From: Anastrepha obliqua
Taxonomy: Eukaryota; Arthropoda; Insecta; Diptera; Tephritidae
Assembly: GCF_027943255.1 (NCBI RefSeq)
Contig: NC_072892.1
Span: 168,534,792-168,598,791, forward strand
Reading direction: 5' to 3'
Length of the DNA: 64,000 bases
The notes beneath the pieces were generated by a model. The model was not told the origin of the DNA, searched no databases, and was given only the letters and a program-made list of their open reading frames with translations. The position numbers and the translations under genes are program-made. Positions 44,215 to 54,989 of the stretch are shown in pieces; position 1 is the first letter of the stretch; the number at the start of each line of letters is the position of its first letter.

Positions 44215-45240
44215 CATCCAAGGAGAGGCCTCGAAGGCCATCTGCAGGCTGAAACACAATGGGAATTGGTACGGCCTCTGTCAGGCATTGGATAACAGAG
44301 TCGTGCATGACAAGAGATACAGTATGGTGCTGCCAGAGGCTCAACTGTGATCAAACTCAGGAAATAAGCCAGGCAAACGCCGTTGCCGCATTTTTGCGCG
44401 TGGATCCAGGGCCGAGCATGGTTCCGGCTTTGGTGTTTACGTGGAATCAAGCGGGACAAAACTACACTTCGCTCTTGAAATGCATGCATCCGTGCTTCAA
44501 GCGGAGGTGTATGCTGTTCAAGAAGGGATGAACTTTGTTGTGGAAAACAGATGGAGGGGCAGATCTGTATGTGTCTGTAGCGACAGCAAAGTTGCGCCCA
44601 TGGCCTTAGACAGCCCTCCAACCACTTCAAGAGTAGTCGATAATATCCTGGCGGCAGTCATAATATCCTGATGTTAATATGGGTCCCGAGACATGTGGGT
44701 ATCGCGGGTAACGAGACCTCGGACTCTTTAGCCAGAGGCCAACTCCCTTAGTCAACTTCCTTGGTCCGGAGTCCGTTCTGCCACTCCCTTCTCCAGCCGT
44801 CAAAGCCACGGTTAGCAAACGGGTTACTCTAACCCGCAAGCGAGCTTGTCATGGCTAAGAGACGCTGCAGATGGACAAAACTGATGTTACCTGCCATGTC
44901 CGACCGACTGTCACAGTTCCTCCTATCACTAAGCAGAAGGGACTGTAGGCAGCCGGGACTGATGGGCCACTTTCTATGGGCAAAGCACATGTAAAAGGTG
45001 GGCACTGTGCACTCTTCCCAGCATGTGGACAGGAGGATGAGACGTCGGACCACTTTCTGCGCGGCTGGCCAGCCTTTGCTCGAATCAGGCTTGAGGTTTT
45101 TGGCATTGATGTGTTAAGAAGCGACCACCTTGGCTCCTTGGCACTACTCAGATTTCTCGGGAGATCGAGTAGATTTAAAGAAAATTAAAAAGGGAATCCG
45201 GGTGCAGTACAAAGCACTTAATTGTGTCTGAGTACCGTAC
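44215..45240 (+). mobile_element. I/R1-like LINE 3' part with RNase H, plus strand
   Basis: A different LINE starts immediately after the preceding one. Blocks: EASKAICRLKHNGNWYG; SGFGVYVESSGTKLHFALEM; QAEVYAVQEGMNFVV; VCVCSDSKVAPMAL (RNase H Asp); IWVPRHVGIAGNETSDSLA in a shifted frame; LSQFLLSLSRRDCRQPGLMG; and CPACGQEDETSDHFLRGWPA (zinc motif). At least three frameshifts are present (near 44350, 44665, 44985). It ends near the AAAACAAAAAAAAAATC tract at about 45260. RNase H downstream of a polymerase places it near the I/R1 lineage. Confidence 0.8.
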
Positions 45241-45594
45241 GTGCTAGTTTGTTCCGCACCAAAACAAAAAAAAAATCTTTAAATACAAAGATTAAAAAAA
45301 ATACAAAATATGTACATATTTCGCAACTATTTTAAAAAATTCATTGAGTGATAATTTGAAATTATATTTAGTTAGCGATAAATCAAAGGCAAAAAAACGT
45401 GGAATCTGGTTATACCCATTCAATGTCCTAATCAAGGGTGCTTTCAAGGCAACAACAGTTCTAACCCGCTCTAGAAAGAATAAATAATTATTTCTAAGAT
45501 TTTTTGAGGTGTGTTAAAATCAATGCACTCTAAGAGTAAAGGCGAGCAAACGTTCCTATTTATAATAAAATATTAAATATTAAAATATTATTGC

Positions 45595-45905
45595 AACGAT
45601 TTTAAATTTAGTAAGGCACACCTGGCATTGTATGAAGGAAAGGGATCAGTGAAGTTCGAAGATCTGACGACGAAATTTCTTTTGAATGCGTTTAAATCTA
45701 TTGATGTCTTTAATGATTTGACCTCGAAATAAAGACGGCATACTATAGCTTGGACCGAACGAGTGAAATAAATAGTGTCGTCAAAGTGTAAGGATTCGTC
45801 AAAGTGAATGGCATCGAAAGCTTTGGAAAAGTTCGTATACACTGCATCCACTTGAAGACTATCGAAGACTTGAAAGCCGCCATATAAAAATCCAAGCCGC
45901 ATTTA
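45595..45905 (-). pseudogene. LINE reverse transcriptase remnant with internal deletion, minus strand
   Basis: The 104-codon frame joins FDSLQVDAVYTNFSKAFDAI, which is reverse transcriptase motif A (VDAIYTDFSKAFD), to a distal segment RLYFEVKSLKTSIDLNAFKR and RNFVVRSSNFTDPF. In CR1/Jockey-type polymerases the latter belongs far downstream (…FNVPSR--RN---F). Motif B and the YADD motif are deleted between them. The join is in frame, so a long open frame survives by chance. Confidence 0.65.
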
Positions 45906-46546
45906 TTGAAGGTGGGGGCACTATGCCAACAACAATGATTTGTACGTTTGAATGTCACGGCAAGGTATTGGCGAAGCAGAAAACAAAAAATTAATTCGCT
46001 TTGTTTTATTCTGTGCTGACAGCGACATGGACGCAGCGAAGAAAAAAAAAAACAAATCAGCTGGCTTACCGACACCACCTTGCAAAAATCTGAAAAACAG
46101 CAAGATTAGTGACAGTTGACCCACCAGCCATGCTGATTAATAGAAATATTACGTTTCACAGCGAAGTATAATTTTTGTTTCATAGTAAAAGGGCGATGAA
46201 AGTTTGAATGTGGACCTAAAGTGCGCGAAGTCGTTTTTATTCCCAGCTTTGAAAATGGGTGTAATAGCAATAACTTCCCAAGCACCTATGAATTGTTCAA
46301 AAACTAACGATTTTCTAGTGGAAATGCATAGGTAAGAGCAGAACATTTTTTGACAAAATAAGATGAAAAACCAGCAACTTCCACTGACATGCACTTTTGA
46401 TGTGCTGAATACCATCCCAAATATCATTGTTTATATATAATTAATTAGTTTTACGTAAAACTGCGTACCTCTGGACTAAAGTAATTAAAACGAAATGTAT
46501 GACTACTTTTAAGTATTTTCTATAAGAATTATCTTCTCTGTAGCCA
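45906..46546. other. Unassigned DNA
   Basis: Open frames on the minus strand have no domains. The upstream (minus-strand) part next to 45905 could include more of the LINE remnant but cannot be read. Confidence 0.3.
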
Positions 46547-46548
46547 TA

Positions 46549-47843
46549 CAAGGTGAAGTCGAAAATAAACAAAACTGGCGTCATACAAATGATTTTGATG
46601 TGGCCATCTTTTTAATAAGTTACTGCGTTGAAAGTTACATCCCTAGCTAACTTCCAATGAAAGCTTGGCGACATTCGGTTCAGTGGAAGGGAAGTTATTG
46701 CGTCTAAAGCGTAAGTATGTTGGTGTCATCGGTACAAAAATGAGTTTCGAACAAAGAGCTAATAAAAATTTTGTTTTAAAGCGAAAAAACGTTTACCGAA
46801 ACATTTGAATTGATGAAAAAAGTTGATAGCGACGATTGTCTCTCTCGTGCCACAGTTCATGAGAGGTTCACACGTTTCAGAGATGGTTGTGAGGACATAA
46901 ATGACAATGAACAACAGGGCACCCAAAATCAGTAATCACAGACAACTCCATCGAAATTGTTCATAAATTTATCAAAAATGAACAGAAATCAACGATGAAA
47001 TTCATGGAATCGGAGTTGAATATCTCCAAAACAACGATTTATTGCATTTTAACTGATCATTTGGGCTTACGAAAGGTCTGTGAACATTTCATTCCGCACA
47101 AGCTAACTGAGGACCAAAAATTGCTCAGAACTCAACATTCGAAAGAACTCATTAAAGAGGCGAGAAAAGACGAGAACTTCCTTTACAACATTGTAACTGG
47201 TGATGAAATGTGATGTTGCCAACATAAACCTGAAAATGGCCCCAGAAGATCCACTACCCAAAATTTGGGGTTATCAAAAATTAAGTCGATGTTGATTTCT
47301 TTTTACGATTCCAAGGGAGTTGTTCACAAGGAGTTCATGCGAATGGGTCAAGCCGTGAATGCAATTTGCTATCTTGGACTTTTGAAGCGTTTATTGCATC
47401 GCATTTCTCGAATTCGCCTTGAATACCGCGAAGGAGGAAGCTGGCGCTTATTGCATGAAAATGCACCACCTCAACGATCCACTCTTGTGACTGATCTTTT
47501 GACTAAAAATCGCATTTTAACCATCAATCAGTCAACGTATTCACCTGATATGGCTCCCTGTGACCTCTACCGATTCGGAAAAAAGCATTTGGTCATGTAA
47601 GGAAAACGTGTTTTGTCCGAAGAGGCCATCCAAAAGCCTTATATCGACATCCTGAAGGATATTCCGGATTCTGGTCAATGACCTGAAACACTCTTTCGAA
47701 AAGCTTTTAGTGTATCAAGGCTAAACAGTGTATGGAGGCCAAAGGGGACTATTTTGAATTAATAAATAAACTCGAAGTTATCAAAGCAAAGCTCCTGTCA
47801 TTTCTATTTTAGCTCAGTCTTGTTTATTTGGGACGCCACCTTG
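46549..47843 (+). mobile_element. mariner element with both ends (1295 bp), plus strand
   Basis: The left end CAAGGTGAAGTCGAAAATAA and the reverse complement of the right end, CAAGGTGGCGTCCCAAATAA, are inverted repeats continuing into ACAA-ACT. TA flanks both ends (46547-46548, 47844-47845). Length and single-frame interior match a full-length mariner, broken only by point changes and small indels. Confidence 0.92.
46741..47745 (+). pseudogene. Near full-length mariner transposase pseudogene
   Basis: It begins MSFEQRANKNFVLKRK, then after a frameshift ETFELMKKV-D and DCLSRATVHERFTRFRDG. The helix-turn-helix block is KFMESELNISKTTIYCILTD. The first Asp is in IVTGDEM, followed by a TGA replacing the usual Trp. 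The second catalytic site reads LLHENAPPQR, where mariner has HDN, so Asp is replaced by Glu. The third is SPDMAPCDLYRF with Asp kept; spacing from the Glu is 34, confirming DD34D architecture. The C terminus contains an early TAA after HLVM and continues in frame-shifted form to EAKGDYFELI. Confidence 0.9.
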
Positions 47844-48177
47844 TAGATTTATTAAAAATAAGTGAAAAATTTCGCAAAACTGCTTAATATTTGAGCGAAT
47901 ACGCTGAGAATTTGGCCTTTTATATTTGTTTTTATTTTCGATACAGTGTTACCATATTGTTATAACTAACGAAATTTTTATTATTAATTTCAAATGTAGC
48001 AACGAAATATCAGTTTATTGCAAAATTTGCTAAGATATGTTTAAAAAAATGTGTTAAAAAATTATTTTATAAAAATTTAATTAGAAAATTTATAAAAAAA
48101 AAGTTTTATAAAAAATGTTCTATTTTCACCAAAAAGTGAGCAGCAAGAAGTGTAAGGCAGAAAAATGCTGGAAGATA

Positions 48178-49182
48178 CACTTCTCACAAAAATTAAGGGA
48201 ACAGTAAAATTTCCTAAATTTCTTAGCGATTTTTGAAAAGCTGTATCTCGGCGAAAAATGGTCGCACGGAGTTCCGAGCTTTAAACTTCAAATTTTAAGA
48301 TCTTTGAGCAAAACTTTTTTTTTAATAAACGGTTATTTTGTAATCGTCAGTTAAAGGGCGACACACAAATTTACGAAATTTTTTTTTTCATTGCACGGGC
48401 TTGGCAAAATTTTTCCGACTAAAACTCAGCCATACAGTCAACTAGCTTGATTATTTAGCTTCAATTTGCTTTAAAATTTAAAATTTCTTTTTTTTGTTTT
48501 TTTTTTTTTTTAATTTGCAAAAAAATTTTGTTCAGCAACAATACTCATTTTATTATTATTAGTGGAATATTAAACAGTAAAAATCAATGGAAACATGAGT
48601 CCCCACATTAATATTTGTAAGTAAGCGATAGATTTTCTGATAGGCGTTTGTGTTCACTTCAAACCAACGTTAAGGGTGAAAAAAAATTTTTTCTCACAAA
48701 ATTTAATTAGTATCTTAGGAAATGTATTCTACATACTTTTCAAAATCATTGCTCCGTTAATTGATGGGTTATTAGTTGCTGAGATATCAATGATCAAAGA
48801 TAAAAAGGTCTGTTTTCATAAAATGCGGATATCTCAGAGAGAAATGATCGTAGCGAGAATTCAAAAAAAGCAAATTGAAGCTGAATAATCAAGCTAGTTG
48901 ACTGTATGGCTAGTTTTACTCGGAAAAATTTTGCCAAGCCCGTGCAATCCGAAAAAAAGGAAAACATTTCGAAACTTTTTGTGTCGCCCTTTAACTGACG
49001 ATTACAAAATAACCGTTTAATAAAAAATTTGATTGCTCAAAGATCTTAAAACTAGAAATTCAAAGCTTCAAATTGCTTTTTGTCGGAACTGCGTGCGACC
49101 ATTTTTCACCGAGATACAGCTTTTCAAAAATCACTAAGAAATTTAGGAAATTTTACTGTTCCCTTAATTTTTGTGAGAAGTG
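48178..49182. mobile_element. Long-TIR foldback element (about 1005 bp), Tc1-like ends
   Basis: CACTTCTCACAAAAATTAAG at the left equals the reverse complement of the right end, and pairing extends about 300 bp inward. Matched blocks include CGAGATACAGCTTTTC / GAAAAGCTGTATCTCG, AATAACCGTTTA, CGTCAGTTAAAGGGCGAC, CACGGGCTTGGCAAAATTTT and ACAGTCAACTAGCTTGATTA. Arms are about 48178-48475 and 48866-49182, with a loop of about 390 bp. TA flanks both ends (48176-48177, 49183-49184). The loop has no transposase, so the element is non-autonomous. Confidence 0.9.
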
Positions 49183-49473
49183 TATTTTATGTTGTCCTGA
49201 TGTTAATACGAGTACTATCTAATATGCCTTTCATTTCGTGCAGGGTATCACACAATGCTGAATGTTTTTGCCTTTTTTGAAGAATTCACATAGAATAAAC
49301 AATTAATAAAATTGCTATTAACAAGAACCAACAACAAAAATCGAATGTAAGTCAAAGTGAAATGAACAGATAAATTATAAAAATAGGTGAACGAAAATGA
49401 AAAACAGTATAGCGCTGGCTGGGACGACGTTCTGTTGTGCTATATAATAACAAAAATATAATATAGAGGTATA

Positions 49474-50030
49474 AAGGGTTTTCCAACAACAGGTGTTACA
49501 GGTGAATGGATTGCGCTATCGAGAGATGATTAATGATTTTTTATTCCCGGAATTGAATGGTATTCATCTGGACAACGTTTATTTTCAACAAGACGGCGCT
49601 AGGCGCCACACAAGCAACGAAACCATTGATCTTTTACGGGAAAAGTTTCCGGACCGTGTTATCTCTCGAAGAGGTGATCACAATTGACCACCGAGATCTT
49701 GTGATTTAAAACCTTGCGACTTTTTTCTTTGGGGCCACGTGAAAGAGAAGGTCTACGCCAAGAGCCCAGGGTCAATTCAAGACCTCAAAGATGGAATTCG
49801 TGAGGCTATCGCGGACATAGGGCAGCCACTTTGCAATACGGTTATGGTAAATTTCATGAAAAGGATTTCGTCCTGTAAGCGTGGTCGTGGTGGTCATTTG
49901 CTTAATGTTATTTTCCACTATTAACGGCATATCTCCCTCTTTATAATGAAATAATCATCCGATCATTTATATTAAAAAATAGCATTTTTCTTTGAATATC
50001 AAGATAAACACCTCTTATTGGAAAACCCTG
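49474..50030 (+). mobile_element. Second DD41D-derived element, 557 bp, with different ends
   Basis: The left end AAGGGTTTTCCAACAACAGG and the reverse complement of the right end, CAGGGTTTTCCAATAAGAGG, are inverted repeats (with TGTT following). TA precedes the left end (49472-49473); the right flank reads TG, a one-base mismatch. The transposase frame starts within 30 bp of the left end, so the 5' half of the gene is deleted. The ends differ from those of the DD41D element at 36.2 kb, so they belong to separate subfamilies. Confidence 0.85.
49490..49924 (+). pseudogene. DD41D transposase C-terminal half
   Basis: Reads VNGLRYREMINDFLFPELNG, then VYFQQDGARRHTSNETIDLL with the second Asp, GDHN followed by a TGA in place of Trp, PPRSCDLKPCDFFLWGHVKE with the third Asp, and the tail SCKRGRGGHLLNVIFHY. 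From the QQD Asp to the KPCD Asp there are 41 residues. The first catalytic Asp and DNA-binding domains are missing. The C-terminal tail is intact, unlike the copy at 36.3 kb. Confidence 0.88.
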
Positions 50031-50054
50031 TGTGCATACATACATATGGGTATG

Positions 50055-50345
50055 TGCAAGAAGGCAGTCGCTGTAGCTAAGTCTGTTTGTGTGTTACATA
50101 CAGGTAGTAGGTCCTGGGTTCGAGCCGCACTACACACGAATGACATCAACAAGTTTGCTCTAAAACGGGCTGAATAACGAGTTTATTTTCGAAATTAAAA
50201 AAAAAAACAAAGTCATATAAAAAATCGCCTGCAGTTCTGAGGTGGCACAAAGCTTGAGATGCCTCCGTTTGCGGAACAACATCGAGGCGCACACCACAAA
50301 TTGCGCAGGGGAAGCTTTGCTTCAACACCTTTCTGAGATGAATGT
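50055..50345 (+). mobile_element. tRNA-derived SINE of a divergent subfamily, plus strand
   Basis: GGCAGTCGCTGTAGCTAAGT and a B box GGTTCGAGCC (50118-50127) form a tRNA-like head. About 150 bp later GGAACAACATCGAGGCGCAC and ACCACAAATTGCGCAG match the 3' segment of the SINE at 10.1 and 63.7 kb. The head differs from the 42.4 kb copy, so either a different tRNA source or strong divergence is implied. Confidence 0.7.
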
Positions 50346-53040
50346 CTATTATATAACAATAGATAGGTGAAAGAGATTCTTGTACATATACATGTATGTA
50401 TGTGTATGTATGTATGCATGTATGTGTGCCTGTACGGGCTATATACTGAGTTGCTCGCAGGTATAAACATTCACATGCATGGGGGAAATTTTCGCATGAC
50501 TGTGTGTTTTTGAAGTACGCACACACACACACATACATACACATACTGGGTGATTAGTTAATACTTATTATTGTCATTATTGTACTTTGCTTGGTTGTTG
50601 CTTTTATTTATTTATATATTTTATTAGATGTTGTTTTGCGTGTTTTTTGTTTTTCTTTTGTTTTTTTTTTTTGTTTTTTGTTGGATGGTGCAAGTTTTCA
50701 ATTCTATTGTTAGTGGATCGTAATTATCGCTATTCACTTATATACATACATACACACAAATTTGACGTTTGAGGTTTGCTGTTCGACGTTTGACGTTTGG
50801 CGTTTGATGGGTGCGCCGGTTAAGTTCTTCCCCCGTTCGCTGTGCACTTATATACATACATATGCGTGTATGTATGTGCATGCATGCATGTATATGTATG
50901 CGAGTATACATATGTATGTACCTATGTAAGCTTGTAGTTTGTGTTCCGCCCTCTCCACCGCCCATCCGGCCGCACACCAAATGTCGGTTGATGTCATTTT
51001 CGTGTACCATTTTTACTTGGGCAAACAAAGGAAGTGCCGCCATCTACGCACACATACACACACACAGGCGCGCACTAATAGTGTTACACTGATGTCATAT
51101 TGCACACTGAAGTTGTTGCTTTTATTATTATAATTTTTTTACAGTGTATTTGTTTTTCTTCTCTTTTTTTTTGTTTCAATCATTCCATTTTTGTTAAGTA
51201 CTTTTCCACTGCAATTATTCTCGAAGTTCTTGTGGGGACTTAAATTGTTTATAAATGATTTTTTTTTTTTTTCAAACACTAAATAAATTTGTTGTGGTGA
51301 GTATAAAGACTTTGAGCACTTAATTTAGCTATCGAGAGCTTAAAATGAAAAATATTCAATTTGAATCATATCTAAGTACTCAACTGTACCACTGTCGTGG
51401 TGTCGGATGCGTCGTCAGGCGGCGACAGCTATGGCTGCAACCGCCGCGCTGCCTGGTTGGTCGTCTGGTCGTTTGGCCGCCTGCCTGGTTGGCTGACGTC
51501 TGCTGACTGCTCGGCTGCTGGCTGATGGACTCTTCTTGGGTCTGGTGGCGCATTTGTTGGGCATACATACATATGTATGTGTGTATGTATGTGTGTTTAT
51601 GCATATTTGTACATTGCAGACATTGCATTTTTTTATTGTTGTTGTTATTGCGGCAATAGCGCAGCAGTTGCTATGTTTGTTCAGCTTATTTTCTGTATTC
51701 CTTATACGATTCGCTAGTTTTGTGTTCGTTGCGATTTTCAATGCCAACAGGGAGTCCGAAACATACATATGTACGCCTATATGTATGTATCTATGTATGT
51801 AGCAAAAACAGCAAATGGCCTGAAATTCCACACAAAATACAAAAAAGCCACTATAAAACAAAATAAAGCGCAACAACAACAACACCAAACACATAACCAT
51901 ACCGAATTGTGGCTGCTAACGCGACGAAGCTGCAGCCGAAGCTCTAAATCCGATGGGCTCGTACAAAATGTGCAGAAATGCACACAAACGCAACGCAACG
52001 CAACGCCTTGCAAAACTGCAAACAAGTGAGGTGCTGACGGTTCGTTGAAGTGCTGTGCGGTGTGGTGCGGTGCCGCCATTGAAGACCTACCAACCGAGAG
52101 ACCAACAAACCGAGCGACCCAAAGAGCACAACGCCGTTGCTGTTGCTGTTGCTGTTGCTTTTGTCAGTGACGCTGGCGCTGGCGGACAGATAGATAAGCA
52201 GACAGTCGAAGAATCAGCCGTTCGGTGAAATGTGCCAAACGACCAACCAGCGAAACATCAGAAATCCCATATATTTTTTTTTTTTGCTTTTTTTCGCTCG
52301 CTTTGTACCTCTTGCGTGGTTGCTTGCTTCACTTCAGCTACTTGCGCCTCACTACAGCAGCACGACACTGACAGCGTCGGCATGATGGCGAAGCGTTGTT
52401 CAAGTTCAAGGATGTTATGTAATATCACGAATGCGTTTGTGCAGCGCTGCAATACATTTGCCCCAGCCTCAGCCAGCTGCTGGTAAATCCAGTATGCCGC
52501 TGCTCCTCCTCCGCGTTCACTGGTACTTTTGGGAGCCCTTCGTTGTGTGCGTCGGCAGTGATGCCGCCACACCTTACATTTGATACAGTGCATATGTATA
52601 TGTGTGTGTTCGCTATGAATGTGTGCGTGTGTGTGTGTGTACGATATATGCAAGTTTATGTACTTAAATGTGTATATCGGAAATATCTCCAAGTGTCGTA
52701 TATAAATGCATGGACTATATTAGGGATGCCAATATTAGCGGAAAATTTTGATGCCGCAATTTCGGGACTCATTTAGGGATTTACATTGATGCATAGCTTT
52801 CTTAATACGAGTAAAAATGCAATAACTGTAATCATCTCAGCGTATCGTGGAATAAAACCATTTACAATTTTGGATAAACTGATTTTAAAAACCATAGATT
52901 TATTAGAGGAGAAAAAGTAAAAAAAAAATATTTTTATTTTGTACTGAAAAATCCGTGTGATTCATAAATCACAAATAAGAATGCAAAAGAAGGTGCTTTT
53001 GGAAGTAACAATTCGAAGAAAAAAAAAAAATTGAATGAAA
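50346..53040. other. TE-poor region, microsatellite- and triplet-rich, candidate host 5' flank
   Basis: CATA/TATG and CA runs lie at 50390-50425, 50517-50545, 50845-50925, 51560-51600 and 52600-52640. (CAA)n occurs at about 51871-51885 and (TTGCTG)n at about 52136-52160. An initiator-like TCAGT (near 52164-52168) with an AGATA at about +27 is one base off the usual downstream promoter element spacing, so it is only suggestive. No exon or protein domain was found on either strand. Confidence 0.35.
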
Positions 53041-53044
53041 ATTA

Positions 53045-54258
53045 TTAGATGCGCAACTAAGTTCTCGCTGTTTTTTTAATGAAAATACAACTTCATTCTG
53101 AAAAAATGGTTACAAGTGAATCATTGAAAGTCGCGGTAAAACTGTTCATCTTTTGAGGCTATCCACGGCTCAAGCCTTTTTTTGATGTCTTCAAATGAAT
53201 GGAACTGCTGGTCAGCTGGTCAGCTAGACCATGTGTCATCGATCGAAACAGGCGATAATCGGACGGCGCAATATCTGGAGAATACGGCGGGTGGGGTAGG
53301 ATTTCCCATTTCAGTGTTTCCAGGTAGGTTTTAATGGGTTTGGCAACGTGAGGCCGAGCGTTGTCATGCTGTAGAATCACTTTTTCATGCCTGTCCGCGC
53401 ATTGCAATTGAAGCCGATACCGATGAAGTCGATCCCCAGTGATGTTTCCGCTTGGTTTTAAAAGTTCATAATAAATAACACCAACTTGGTCCCACCAAAT
53501 ACAAATCATAACCTTCGCAGTGTGAATATTCGGCCGAGGCGACGACGTAGAAGCATGACCAGGATGTCCCCATGACTTTTTTTCTTTAGATTGCTGTAAT
53601 GAATCCATTTTTCATCGCCCGTCACGATGCGATGAAGAAACCCCTTCCTTTTCCCTTTGGAGCAGTTGTTCATAGGCGAAAAAATGAAAAAACGACGTTC
53701 GCATCCCTTGTCTTTGACTCATAAGGAACCCAAGTCCCCTGTTTCTGAATCATTCCCAAAGCATGCAATCGCTTGGAAATGGATTGGCGGGTAACTTCTA
53801 ATACTGACGCGAGTTCTTTTTGCGTTTGACACGGATCCTCATTGAGCAATGCCTCCAATTGAGTGTCTTTGAGGGTTTTTGGCCTTCCTTCACGCGGACG
53901 GTCGTCAACATTAAAATCTGCGTCTTTGAAGCGACAGAACCAATCTCGGCACTTTGTTTCACTTATCGCAGCATCTCCATAAACTTTTTGTAGCTCTCGA
54001 TACGCTGCAGCCGCCGTTTTTTTTTCGAATGAAAGAGGAAAATCAACACTTCCCGCAAATGACGATTATTCGGCACAAAATCACATTTTCAAACCAAAAG
54101 TTTATGATACCAAAATAAAATCACTAATGTGTCGAAGCAGTTTATTTACCATAAGTCTAAGCTTGGTTTACGACGTTTAGGTTATGTTAGAATCGACTAG
54201 CATAACCTGCTGGAGCGGCATCTATTGACAAACAGCGGGAACTTAGTTGCGTACCTAA
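53045..54258 (-). mobile_element. mariner element with both ends (1214 bp), minus strand
   Basis: TTAGATGCGCAACTAAGTTC at the left end and TTAGGTACGCAACTAAGTTC, the reverse complement of the right end, are inverted repeats continuing into (T/C)CGCTGTTT. TA flanks both sides (53043-53044, 54259-54260). The interior is one degraded DD34D transposase on the minus strand. The same left end recurs at 63930, where the window cuts off a second copy. Confidence 0.92.
53110..54095 (-). pseudogene. mariner transposase pseudogene, catalytic residues retained
   Basis: From the N terminus the blocks are SFEKKTAAAAYRELQKVYGD, FKDADFNVDDRPREGRPKTL, then MEALLNEDPCQTQKELASVL and VTRQSISKRLHALGMIQKQG (helix-turn-helix). 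FLHRIVTGDEKWIHYSN follows with the first Asp near 53622, VILQHDNARPHVAKP with the second near 53375, and YSPDIAPSDYRLFRSM with the third. The Asp-to-Asp spacing is 34. Damage consists of small frameshifts near 53670 and 53600 and a local TCAGCTGG duplication (about 53210-53226) that breaks the C terminus. Confidence 0.9.
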
Positions 54259-54260
54259 TA

Positions 54261-54985
54261 ACAAAAATATAAAAAATACCCGAACATTTTTATTCTACTC
54301 CATGAAACAAACGTTGCTAATCGAATATACGGCCATATTTAAAAAAGCCCATATTTAAAAAAATCAAAATTTGTTATTACTATTGCCTTTAAAATGTGTA
54401 TTTCTGGAGCCTTCAAATCTGGACCTAAACCTGTTGCATGCAAAACCATTTTTGATCTCATCCCTTGTCGGCTGAATTGTCAAAACAGTCATAAGCCAAG
54501 AATAATAGAATACGGGATTGCGCCGGCGTGACGCCGAGATTGAGAGGCGTGACGTCACACTGTTGCAGTTGCTTGAGATAAATGTGGAAATGCGTCAAGA
54601 ATACAAGAAGAAGAATAAATTGCAGAAACAACATACTAATAAATGCACAAGTATGACGTCATATACCTTTCCACCATAAGATAAGTAAAGCTACAGGGTA
54701 CCTCATCAGCGACTGCTATATCCATGAGTTTTTTTTTCTGGTGGGTGAAGTAGGGTTCAAAATGCCTTCGCACTTACAGCGATCTTCACCTACTTTGTTG
54801 AGTGGTGTGGCCACTGAAACAATCCCTCCTCTCCTTCTGGACTTCTGGAGAGACACCCATCCCGGAACTACTTTCTATATCACTTCGGGAGGACCCAGAA
54901 CGGCTCAGAACGGCATCCATAAAGAACCAATTTTATGCACGCACGTCTGGGTTCACCGTATTTGTAGCCAGCTTTCATGATATGG
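54261..54985. other. Mostly unassigned DNA with a possible short hAT-like derivative
   Basis: CAAGAATAATAGAATACGGG followed by ATTGCGCC at 54497-54524 resembles the left end of the hAT-like elements at 15.4 and 38.1 kb, and CCTTTCCACCAT at about 54666-54677 resembles their right end. If real, this is a roughly 180 bp deletion derivative; no clean target duplication was found. The region after 54720 is unassigned, though it may include more of the minus-strand LINE that follows. Confidence 0.35.
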
Positions 54986-54989
54986 GCTC

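Noticed and set aside
44259..44531. Plus-strand frames overlapping the LINE RNase H region
   Set aside because: They are shifted pieces of the LINE ORF2 and are already covered by the LINE entry.
51415..52129. Long minus-strand frames of 161, 100 and 61 codons
   Set aside because: They run through CATA, CAA and CTG repeats and encode Cys- or His/Tyr-rich strings without domains.
52160..52200. Core promoter (initiator plus downstream element)
   Set aside because: The downstream element is one base off the required spacing and no TATA, exon or start codon supports it.
52258..52692. 144-codon minus-strand frame
   Set aside because: Part of it is a His-rich translation of a CA microsatellite. 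No similarity or splice signals were recognised, although the 52300-52500 part has coding-like composition.
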